Below are positions 1 through 5,553 of a stretch of 6,281 nucleotides of DNA, piece by piece. The notes under the pieces were generated by a model. The model ran no database searches and had not been told where the DNA came from. It was given only the letters and a program-made list of their open reading frames with translations. This DNA comes from Nanobdellota archaeon (lineage in GTDB: Archaea; Nanobdellota; Nanobdellia; SCGC-AAA011-G17; ARS1403). Where the stretch lies: the NCBI GenBank assembly GCA_002688395.1, contig NZCU01000037.1, forward strand, positions 1 to 6,281, given 5' to 3'. Both the position numbers and the translations under genes were made by a program. Positions within the stretch are counted from its first letter, which is position 1, and each line of letters starts with the position of its first letter.

Positions 1-750
1 AGGCTGTTTGAGCGGGACCGAATAATATTTGGGCTATCTACTGCAGGACATTATTCAGAGAAATCAACCCTTTTTAAAAAAACACTGTCTGAATTATACC
101 AGGTGCTCCCCGATATACATATTAGCCTGGGTTTTACACTATACCTTAATAATTCTGTAGCATTGACGCGAAGAAGCTTAGAGGATATTATATCTCTAGG
201 CTTTAAAAATATTGTTATAAATACCGTAATAGATTCTTCAAACAGATTAGAGACTCTTAACGAATTAGAAAATAATATATTACGCCCTTTAGGTTTTGGA
301 TCACCCGTTCGATCATGTTCTCATACTCACCCTATTGGGTCTTCTTTTTCACGTGAGGAGTGGGGTATACCTATAAAGGGTCATTATTTTAACCTTCAGT
401 CTTTGGAACAGGTAGTTTTTAGTGATTGGTGGGGAGCTGAGGTTACTATTAATTTAGGCTTATTAAAGCCGGTAGGGAGAGGGGCTAATTTACTTATGGC
501 TAAGGAAAGCCCTCTTATGCCTGATAGTCTTCTAGATAAGCCTAGACACGGGTTGTCTAGACAGGCTGGGATTGACCTTTATATTACTAGTAAATCTGTT
601 ATCCATCCTTCTGTTCATGAAAAGACTTTGTGGGATGTGAACATTGTTAATGGAGATTTTAGAAACTCTTTTAAAGCTTGTTTAGAAAATGATAAAGAGA
701 TAATAGAATGGTTAAGGAATAATTATGAGTGGCTGTCCCGCCCCGTTTAA
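1..750 (+). CDS. Partial CDS (5' end outside window), probable radical-SAM-type barrel protein, C-terminal part
   Basis: The frame is open from base 1 to the TAA at 748-750 and gives 249 residues with no stop, so the gene very probably starts upstream of the window. A GTG at 103 could start a 215-residue protein, but homology-like sequence continues before it. The segment beginning RIIFGLSTAGHY, followed by LGFTLYLNN, SLEDIISLGFKNIVINTVID and later LLKPVGRGANLL (about residues 154-165), resembles the second half of a radical SAM barrel: an ISLxG-type strand, a helix with a Gly-Phe turn, and a late 'p-GR' segment. The cluster-binding CX3CX2C region would lie upstream and cannot be seen. The C-terminal stretch ITSKSVIHPS to NIVNGDF has the outline of a SPASM tail but lacks its cysteines; only two Cys are present after position 103. 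The gene faces the minus-strand block and ends inside its last stop codon. The family call is inference from pattern only; another TIM-barrel protein is possible. Confidence 0.5.
   Translation, partial: RLFERDRIIFGLSTAGHYSEKSTLFKKTLSELYQVLPDIHISLGFTLYLNNSVALTRRSLEDIISLGFKNIVINTVIDSSNRLETLNELENNILRPLGFGSPVRSCSHTHPIGSSFSREEWGIPIKGHYFNLQSLEQVVFSDWWGAEVTINLGLLKPVGRGANLLMAKESPLMPDSLLDKPRHGLSRQAGIDLYITSKSVIHPSVHEKTLWDVNIVNGDFRNSFKACLENDKEIIEWLRNNYEWLSRPV
747..750. other. Convergent gene junction with interlocked stop codons
   Basis: The four bases TTAA contain the TAA of the plus-strand gene (748-750) and, on the other strand, the TAA of the B12-type radical SAM gene (747-749). No hairpin with a T-tract is seen between or just after the genes, so each transcript must run into the other's coding region before it ends. 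Confidence 0.8.
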
Positions 751-2129
751 TTTAATTCCTCCAATTTATTAAAATACTTGTAAACTTCTCCTGGCTTATT
801 TTTCCCTTCATAAAACAGTTCAATAGTTGCCTTTGTCAGTTCCCATATATCCAATAAGGCAGTATCCCCAAACTTCTCTTTGAATTGAGGGTCTTTTAAG
901 CCTTTTTGCCACAGAGCTGATGGAGGTATTAAAATCAATACCTGGCGCCGTATCCTTATTTTATCCCCGCCCTTATTTTTAAGCTCTTTTGCATAATTAT
1001 AAACTATCTCCATTGTTAATTCAGTTTCTCCGGGTACTGATAGAAGAAAGGCAGCATCTATAGCTATTCCTGCCTCTAAAAGTAAATCGGTTGCTTCATC
1101 CTGTTGCTCGAGATTAATTCCTCCTTTAACTATGTCAAGTTGTTCTTGAACTCTATGTTCATACCCTATAAAAACTCTGCGTATATTAAGTGCCTTTAAT
1201 AATTCTATAAACTCTTTCTTTTTCTTTCTATCTCTAATAGTTAAAAACCCCACGCTTCCAAAACAGAAGTCTATATAAAATTTATCACGAGGTACATTTT
1301 GTTTGGTTAATTCTTTGTCTAGGTTTCTTAAAAAACCTCTGTTCATAAAATCATCACATATTTCACTAATTATAATTTTTCCATATTTCTCTATATATTC
1401 TTTTATATTTTTAGCATATACCTCAGCCCCATGAACTATATATGCTTCTTCCCCTCTAGTGCAAAATGTGCACCGCCCCTGTGGTCCTACTGGACATCCA
1501 TCTGCCGATATCATTGATAGTATCTGCCATCCCTCATAATCTACTCCTGGAATCCCTACTCCACAATGTTCCTCTTCTTCCATAAAATATTTCTTACGTA
1601 TTTCTAAATCAGGTAATAGGTCAAAATTGGGCTTTTTGAGGGTCCTTAAGTCTCTCAGTTTTTGATGTGTAACTATCAACTCGCCCTCTTCCGTATACAC
1701 TATATTTGGTATATCTTTATTTAATCCCTCTTTCAGTACTCTTTCCCAGGCTTCTTCTCCATACCCATAACATATCCAATCCACTTCTGGTCTTTCTATC
1801 ATTTTTTTCCACATTATATGACAATATGGTCCTCCCCAGCCTATTCTTACCCACGGTGCTGATTCTCTAATTAATCTGCTTCTCTCTAATACGGTTTGAT
1901 AATTACCTATAGATACCCAAAAACCTATATCTTCTATATCATCAGAAAAATTATTGTAATCAATGTAGTCTGGTGTAATTGCTTCATCTATAACCATAGT
2001 ATTGTGGGAGTTATTAGAGGCCACCGAGAGGGGGCCGATGGGAAGCCATTCTGCCCATAGGCTGGCCCAGCCTGTTTGAAGTTCACCTCTGAAATAGTCT
2101 GCGGGTATTATGATTAAGGATTTATCCAT
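747..2129 (-). CDS. B12-binding-domain-type radical SAM protein with CX7CX2C cluster motif
   Basis: This is a 460-residue protein with the architecture of cobalamin-type radical SAM enzymes. Residues about 25-160 resemble the Rossmann-like B12-binding domain, including IGWGGPYCHIMWKKM (97-110) and a 'D-WICYGYGEEAWERVL' end (117-132) like the usual GGPHxxxxPEE...D-GEGE signature. No DxHxxG cobalamin-ligand motif is seen, as in many members of this group. Residues about 200-400 form the radical SAM barrel. The motif SADGCPVGPQGRCTFCTR places C212, C220 and C223 as the [4Fe-4S] ligands, with seven residues between the first two instead of three. Supporting motifs are EICDDFMNR (256-264), VFIGYEH (319-325), GINLEQQDEATDLLLEAGI (a helix typical of the family) and FLLSVPGETE (361-370). 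Members cleave SAM to a 5'-deoxyadenosyl radical and often methylate unreactive carbons; the substrate here is unknown. The start at 2127-2129 overlaps the upstream SPASM gene by 8 bases (ATGGATAA), suggesting translational coupling. It is the last gene of the block. Confidence 0.85.
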   Translation of the reverse strand: MDKSLIIIPADYFRGELQTGWASLWAEWLPIGPLSVASNNSHNTMVIDEAITPDYIDYNNFSDDIEDIGFWVSIGNYQTVLERSRLIRESAPWVRIGWGGPYCHIMWKKMIERPEVDWICYGYGEEAWERVLKEGLNKDIPNIVYTEEGELIVTHQKLRDLRTLKKPNFDLLPDLEIRKKYFMEEEEHCGVGIPGVDYEGWQILSMISADGCPVGPQGRCTFCTRGEEAYIVHGAEVYAKNIKEYIEKYGKIIISEICDDFMNRGFLRNLDKELTKQNVPRDKFYIDFCFGSVGFLTIRDRKKKKEFIELLKALNIRRVFIGYEHRVQEQLDIVKGGINLEQQDEATDLLLEAGIAIDAAFLLSVPGETELTMEIVYNYAKELKNKGGDKIRIRRQVLILIPPSALWQKGLKDPQFKEKFGDTALLDIWELTKATIELFYEGKNKPGEVYKYFNKLEELN

Positions 2130-3123
2130 TTAGATATACCCATTCTAGCCCTAGACTTTCATATATATCACAGTCAAACAGGCATCTACATTCTTTTTCT
2201 CTTATATATTCTCTTGCTTTTTTGGCTTCAGCCCCTTTCCATATTTCTAATATAGGGGTGTTAAGTATATTGCCTATGTGATTAGGCCCGTTCCAACAGA
2301 ACCGCACACTTCCATTAGAAGTTATTTTTAATGTAGTCTGGCCTTTAAGACAACGTGCCCCCGGTTTTTGTAGTGGGTGAGTATCTCTTGAGAATTTATC
2401 AGTGTTTTGAACCACTTCTAAAAGTCCCTGACTTGGGTCAGGGCAATCATCTTTGGCAAAAATAGCTTTATCCCTAGCATCTCTTTCTTCTTTAGTGATT
2501 CCATATTTATCAAGTGCGGGACCTTTGAAGACTGCTTGACAAAAGAAACCCCATTCACGACTGTTAGCATAGTCTTTTAACTCTGCTACTTCTTCGGGAG
2601 TTACTAATTTATTGAGTACGGGATTTAAGGATATATAAAAATTGAAGCCCTCTGTATTTTGAATTTCATACAAATTATCTAGGGCCTTTTGCATTTTACT
2701 AAAGGGGAATCTTCTAAGCTCAAGGTGCTTTTCTGGATTTAAAGTATCAATAGATACTCCAATTGCTGTTACACCGGCCTTTAATATTTTTTTAAGGAAG
2801 CTCATATTAGCCAGTCTAATGGCATTGGTATTAATCCATATGTTTTTGACGCCTTCATTTTTACACAGAAAAATAAATTCTTCAAACCCTTTCCATATAG
2901 TAGGCTCTCCGCCTGTAATATTTATAGAATAGAGAGGGCGCCAACTACATAAGTCTTTTATAGCTGGGGCTAAAACCTCAAAAGTTAAATTTCCTACTTT
3001 AGTATGCTCTAGTTGCCAACAATAAGGGCAGCATGTATTACATTGTTCTGTAATAGAAAGATCTAGTCTAACAGGTGCTGTTAAGGGTTCAGATAAATCG
3101 TGAGCTTTATTTAAAGTTTCCAT
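2122..3123 (-). CDS. Radical SAM protein with SPASM-type C-terminal domain
   Basis: This 333-residue protein is a classic radical SAM/SPASM enzyme by sequence. The strand VRLDLSITEQCNTCCPYCW carries the canonical CX3CX2C cluster ligands C28, C32 and C35. NITGGEPTIW (68-77) is the GGEP SAM-binding motif. INTNAI (97-102) and GVSIDTLNPEKH (122-133) are the next barrel strands. The SPASM part starts at GARCLKGQTTLKITSNGSVRFC (C258, C276), continues with HIGNILNTPILEIWKG (282-297) and ends with CRCLFDC (C312, C314, C318), giving five cysteines for an auxiliary Fe-S cluster. Families with this layout modify peptides (RiPP maturases), proteins (anaerobic sulfatase maturases) or small molecules and sugars. 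No precursor peptide with an obvious core is seen, unless one of the two micro-ORFs is involved. The start overlaps the upstream glycosyltransferase by 17 bases and the stop overlaps the next gene by 8, so it is coupled on both sides. No strong Shine-Dalgarno is visible. Confidence 0.9.
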   Translation of the reverse strand: METLNKAHDLSEPLTAPVRLDLSITEQCNTCCPYCWQLEHTKVGNLTFEVLAPAIKDLCSWRPLYSINITGGEPTIWKGFEEFIFLCKNEGVKNIWINTNAIRLANMSFLKKILKAGVTAIGVSIDTLNPEKHLELRRFPFSKMQKALDNLYEIQNTEGFNFYISLNPVLNKLVTPEEVAELKDYANSREWGFFCQAVFKGPALDKYGITKEERDARDKAIFAKDDCPDPSQGLLEVVQNTDKFSRDTHPLQKPGARCLKGQTTLKITSNGSVRFCWNGPNHIGNILNTPILEIWKGAEAKKAREYIREKECRCLFDCDIYESLGLEWVYLNG

Positions 3124-4099
3124 ATAGTCTTTTTAATTTACATTCTCCCCACCCATCAGGGTTTATTTCTTCTTGTTTTAATTTTCTTTTATGGTTGGGG
3201 TATTTATGGTGCTCATCAAATACCTCATCCCCGACAAAAAATAAATCTTTAAACTGAGTATCTACCTTCCAATCAGCATATCCAAAATAAGCACATGCCT
3301 CGGGGTCATCCTTCCATGCTAATACTTTATGTTCGTTACCCTGTTTATCATAAACTGTTTTTCTAGCCCAATAGTCAAATTCGGGTTGTTCAAAATATTT
3401 AGAGCCATCATACTTTATTCTGAATTCTTTAGGGGTTATATCATTATATGTATGGATTTGGGGACATTGAATTTTATTAACCTCTTCTGCTAATACATCT
3501 TTTTCATAATTTTCAAACCTCAAGCTATTAGAGTGTTCTATTACATCTATAAATTCTAAGCTTATGGGTACATATTCTAAGTCCAAGTATTCTTTAGCTC
3601 TCCTTAATAAGTCCCTATCTTCATAACCCCAACCAATCATCCCCTCATCATAACCTTTAAGTTTTAATAAATTCCACTTGGTGATAGCCACTTTTCCTGC
3701 CCCTGACCATCCATTTTCAAGCTCTTCAGTATTTAGCCTGCATATTGAATTAGGATTTTTAGAAAAGACTTTTATTAGCCATTCAGAAAACCCCTTCACA
3801 ACAAAGTTGTCTGCATCTAAGTTTATTATAATATCACCTGTGGCTTGTTTAGCTCCTACATTTTTAGAATGAGACATTTGAAAGAACTTAGGGTCTTTAG
3901 TATGATATAGTTTAATTAAGCCACTTTTTATTTCTGCTTGAAAGTGGTTCCAAAGATATTCATTCATTCTATCTTTGGAATTATAATTCAGAATAATAAA
4001 CTCTCTATCTAAGTCTGCCGTATCTTCAATATTAAGTGGCAGGGTTTCTTTCAAATGAAATAACCGGTTCATACATACTGTAATAAAACTAATTTTCAT
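3107..4099 (-). CDS. GT-A glycosyltransferase, GT2-like with GT7-type GWGxED motif
   Basis: This is a 330-residue protein from the ATG at 4097-4099. It opens with MKISFITVCMNR, the first nucleotide-sugar-binding strand of GT2 folds. The segment FFQMSHSKNVGAKQATGDIIINLDADN (72-98) holds the helix before the catalytic site and the metal-binding D95-A96-D97. GYDEGMIGWGYEDRDLLRRA (149-168) matches the acceptor-side motif of beta-1,4-galactosyltransferases and chondroitin-polymerase-type enzymes (GWGxED), and H189-S-N-S follows, near the usual metal-binding His. It should transfer a sugar from a nucleotide donor, in the cytoplasm; donor and acceptor are unknown. The last ~120 residues, rich in W, Y, D and K, match nothing I recognise. 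An in-frame ATG at 4139-4141 would add 14 residues (MASWRHYRPPKRKT), but it has no Shine-Dalgarno, and the chosen ATG overlaps the stop of the preceding small ORF as ATGA. There are no membrane segments or signal peptide. Confidence 0.87.
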   Translation of the reverse strand: MKISFITVCMNRLFHLKETLPLNIEDTADLDREFIILNYNSKDRMNEYLWNHFQAEIKSGLIKLYHTKDPKFFQMSHSKNVGAKQATGDIIINLDADNFVVKGFSEWLIKVFSKNPNSICRLNTEELENGWSGAGKVAITKWNLLKLKGYDEGMIGWGYEDRDLLRRAKEYLDLEYVPISLEFIDVIEHSNSLRFENYEKDVLAEEVNKIQCPQIHTYNDITPKEFRIKYDGSKYFEQPEFDYWARKTVYDKQGNEHKVLAWKDDPEACAYFGYADWKVDTQFKDLFFVGDEVFDEHHKYPNHKRKLKQEEINPDGWGECKLKRLYGNFK

Positions 4100-4212
4100 G
4101 GTTTTTCTTTTGGGTGGTCTATAGTGCCTCCATGAAGCCATACATTGAATTTTTTAAAGTTTTGGAATGCTTTTATACTCTCTAATAGGTTATAAAAATT
4201 GACTATGTGCAT
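4096..4212 (-). CDS. Small ORF, 38 residues, unknown function, between two glycosyltransferase genes
   Basis: The ORF runs from ATG at 4210-4212 to TGA at 4096-4098. It overlaps the end of the upstream glycosyltransferase by 10 bases, and its stop shares ATGA with the start of the downstream one. A good Shine-Dalgarno (AAAGGA, 4219-4224) sits six bases before the ATG, better than for any other gene in the window, and an in-frame TAA lies just upstream, so the ORF is complete as read. The product begins MHIVNFYNLLESIKAF, a likely amphipathic helix, and continues FNVWLHGGTIDHPKEKP. The 'helix then WLxGGT' pattern is faintly like the opening of LicD/nucleotidyltransferase-type folds, so a truncated remnant is possible, but 38 residues are too few to assign a family. 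It has no signal peptide or membrane helix. Existence is supported by the ribosome-binding site and the two overlaps; function is unknown. Confidence 0.6.
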   Translation of the reverse strand: MHIVNFYNLLESIKAFQNFKKFNVWLHGGTIDHPKEKP

Positions 4213-4961
4213 ATAAGTTCCTTTACTTTAGCTAAAATTCCATACATTTCAGGCCTCCACCTTTCCATCCTTTCTATCGCTGTTTGAGGTGTTTCATCTT
4301 TAGTCCTGTAAACTCTTGAATTTGCGCTTCTATAAAAATGTTTTAGTCCTTTCCCTGCTGATCCTCCTTTATCCTGTACTATTTTACACTTGCCCGCTTT
4401 TATTGCTCTCCAAAATAATTTATGACTAGGATCAAAGTGTGAGTAAAACCAAGGATTTGTCATTTTTACAACTATACCAGACTCTTGCCTTTCTTTTGCG
4501 GATTTAGGTTGAAGTTCCCAGCTACTGGCATCCTTTTTTTCATCAATAAATTTTAAATCCCATACACTACCTACAGGATGGGGTAGCCCATTTACTGTGG
4601 ATAATACATAGGTTACCCAAGCTTTAGATTCTTTAAGTTGTTTAAGACTAACTTTTAAGTTGGTTTCTCCTTCAAAGAATAAGCAATCGGCCTCTATAAT
4701 CATCATATATCTATATTTTTTTTGTTTAGCGATTTTTACTCCACATGCTAGGCCACCCCCGTGTGAAGGCTTGTACTCTACATTATCTACTATTTCAACG
4801 TTTAAGTCTTTAGCTACTTTTACAAGTAGTTCAGCATCATATTCAACACTATTATTTATAATAATTAGTGGAACGTCAGGAAAGTTTTCTTTAAAAGAGT
4901 AAGGACCTACTTTTAACCAATCCCCATTTTTATAAGCTACCATAATTGCTACTAAATCCAT
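4203..4961 (-). CDS. GT2-like (GT-A fold) glycosyltransferase
   Basis: This is a 252-residue protein. MDLVAIMVAYKNGDWLKVG is a typical first strand and helix of GT2 enzymes. PLIIINNSVEYD (31-42) is the second strand with the 'NNS' turn, VEIVDNVEYKPSHGGGLACGVKIAK (55-79) matches the region where GT2 proteins carry 'N.G...a.N.gi..a', and YMMIIEADCLFF (85-96) sits where the DxD metal site is expected. Here it reads E90-A91-D92, so the first Asp is Glu. The second half includes SGIVVKMTNPWFYSHFDPSH (161-180), a likely acceptor-side segment, and a basic C-terminus. It should be a cytoplasmic sugar transferase; donor and acceptor cannot be named. The start ATG (4959-4961) overlaps the stop of the 16-residue micro-ORF by one base (TAATG), and no Shine-Dalgarno is visible, which fits coupled re-initiation. 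Its 3' end is overlapped by the 38-residue ORF. Confidence 0.75.
   Translation of the reverse strand: MDLVAIMVAYKNGDWLKVGPYSFKENFPDVPLIIINNSVEYDAELLVKVAKDLNVEIVDNVEYKPSHGGGLACGVKIAKQKKYRYMMIIEADCLFFEGETNLKVSLKQLKESKAWVTYVLSTVNGLPHPVGSVWDLKFIDEKKDASSWELQPKSAKERQESGIVVKMTNPWFYSHFDPSHKLFWRAIKAGKCKIVQDKGGSAGKGLKHFYRSANSRVYRTKDETPQTAIERMERWRPEMYGILAKVKELICT
4219..4224 (-). promoter_or_regulatory. Shine-Dalgarno of the 38-residue small ORF
   Basis: Reading the minus strand, AAAGGA is followed by the six-base spacer ACTTAT and then ATG at 4210-4212. It lies inside the last codons of the upstream glycosyltransferase gene. The spacing is near the bacterial optimum, and the site is clearly stronger than the purine-poor leaders of the neighbouring genes, so it selects this ATG as a translation start. 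Confidence 0.6.
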
Positions 4962-5011
4962 TATTTAAACCCGTAGCTACATCTTTGACACATTGGAGCT
5001 TTTCCCTTCAT
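4961..5011 (-). CDS. Micro-ORF, 16 residues, CxxC motif
   Basis: The minus-strand ORF encodes MKGKAPMCQRCSYGFK. Its ATG (5009-5011) overlaps the TGA of the sulfotransferase-like gene as ATGA, and its TAA (4961-4963) shares one base with the next gene's ATG (TAATG). It therefore fills exactly the apparent 46-base gap. The product is basic and contains one CxxC pair, the kind of knuckle found in half of a zinc ribbon. There is no Shine-Dalgarno in front of it. It might be a leader that couples translation of its neighbours, a tiny metal-binding peptide, a substrate peptide, or the tail of the preceding protein if the frame shifts at the A6 run at 5023-5028. A chance ORF of this size cannot be excluded. 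Confidence 0.35.
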   Translation of the reverse strand: MKGKAPMCQRCSYGFK

Positions 5012-5553
5012 AATATAGTTTGTTTTTTACCAAAGTTTTTTCTACTGGCTTTGGGAACAAATCCTGGAGTATCTTTTAATACATTATATTCTACTTCAAT
5101 AAAGTCATTTTTAATGGAATTTTTTTGATTTTCCCAGATTGAATATTTCATAGCTGAATTTCGGCTAAACTTTTCTACATTAAACCCCTCCGCTAAATAT
5201 TGACTTTTTTCTATTTCAAATTCATGAGGATGCCACCCTATTCTATCCTCTGACTCGTTAAGATCTTCTTGTGACCTATGCATGAATATAATCATCAGAG
5301 ATTTTATCTTTGGGATTCTGTGCAGAAGGTGGGTCATAGCTGGAGCTTGAATGACCACGTTTTTAGATTCTAATAGTGCCATGAATTCGTTTTCATTACG
5401 AATACGAAATCTCCCTTCATCTATCCTACTTTTATGGAATAACTCTTTAGCTAATACCTGAGAAAAATAGGTAGTACCTGTTCTTTGAGGTCCAGAAACT
5501 ATTATTTGTTCATAGCCCTTTAATTTTTTTATTACATCTTTATATGTTTTCAT
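5008..5553 (-). CDS. Sulfotransferase-like P-loop protein, short form
   Basis: This is a 181-residue protein from the ATG at 5551-5553. IIVSGPQRTGTTYFSQVLAKEL (17-38) is a P-loop of the type found in PAPS-dependent sulfotransferases, where it binds the 5'-phosphosulfate of the donor (GxxRxGTT). SLMIIFMHRSQEDLNES (85-101) resembles the 'RdP-d---S' strand and helix that binds the 3'-phosphate of PAPS. The end, VEYNVLKDTPGFVPKASRKNFGKKQT, resembles the 'yE-L ... R--F--KQT' close of that family. At about 180 residues it is shorter than typical members (250-300), so the acceptor-binding part is reduced. Transfer of sulfate to a sugar or peptide is inferred; another P-loop kinase-like role is possible. 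An ATG nine codons earlier (5578-5580) would enlarge the overlap with the upstream gene from 14 to 41 bases and is less likely. There is no signal peptide or transmembrane segment. Confidence 0.65.
   Translation of the reverse strand: MKTYKDVIKKLKGYEQIIVSGPQRTGTTYFSQVLAKELFHKSRIDEGRFRIRNENEFMALLESKNVVIQAPAMTHLLHRIPKIKSLMIIFMHRSQEDLNESEDRIGWHPHEFEIEKSQYLAEGFNVEKFSRNSAMKYSIWENQKNSIKNDFIEVEYNVLKDTPGFVPKASRKNFGKKQTIL

Noticed and set aside
12..740. Short inverted match GCGGGAC / GTCCCGC near both ends of the plus-strand gene
   Set aside because: Only seven bases match, both copies lie in coding sequence, and there is no further similarity; it is not evidence for element ends.
3075..3257. Plus-strand ORF of 60 codons across the SPASM/glycosyltransferase junction
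   Set aside because: It lies antisense to two well-supported genes, has no family features, and its composition is that of an antisense frame.
3678..3872. Plus-strand ORF of 64 codons
   Set aside because: It is antisense to the conserved DAD-containing core of the glycosyltransferase at 3107-4099; it is a shadow frame.
4100..4141. N-terminal extension of the glycosyltransferase from the ATG at 4139-4141
   Set aside because: It has no Shine-Dalgarno, the extra residues are not GT-like, and the next ATG starts the typical KISFITVCMNR strand in an ATGA junction.
4100..4202. Possible promoter or TATA-like element (TATAAAAG on the minus strand) in the apparent gap before the glycosyltransferase at 3107-4099
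   Set aside because: The stretch is better explained as coding sequence of the 38-residue ORF, and no matching -35 or second element is seen.
4660..4902. Plus-strand ORF of 80 codons
   Set aside because: It is antisense to the catalytic half of the glycosyltransferase at 4203-4961 and shows no recognisable domain.
4946..5128. Plus-strand ORF of 60 codons
   Set aside because: It is antisense to the ends of two genes and the micro-ORF; the hydrophobic look comes from reverse-reading Lys/Glu-rich codons.
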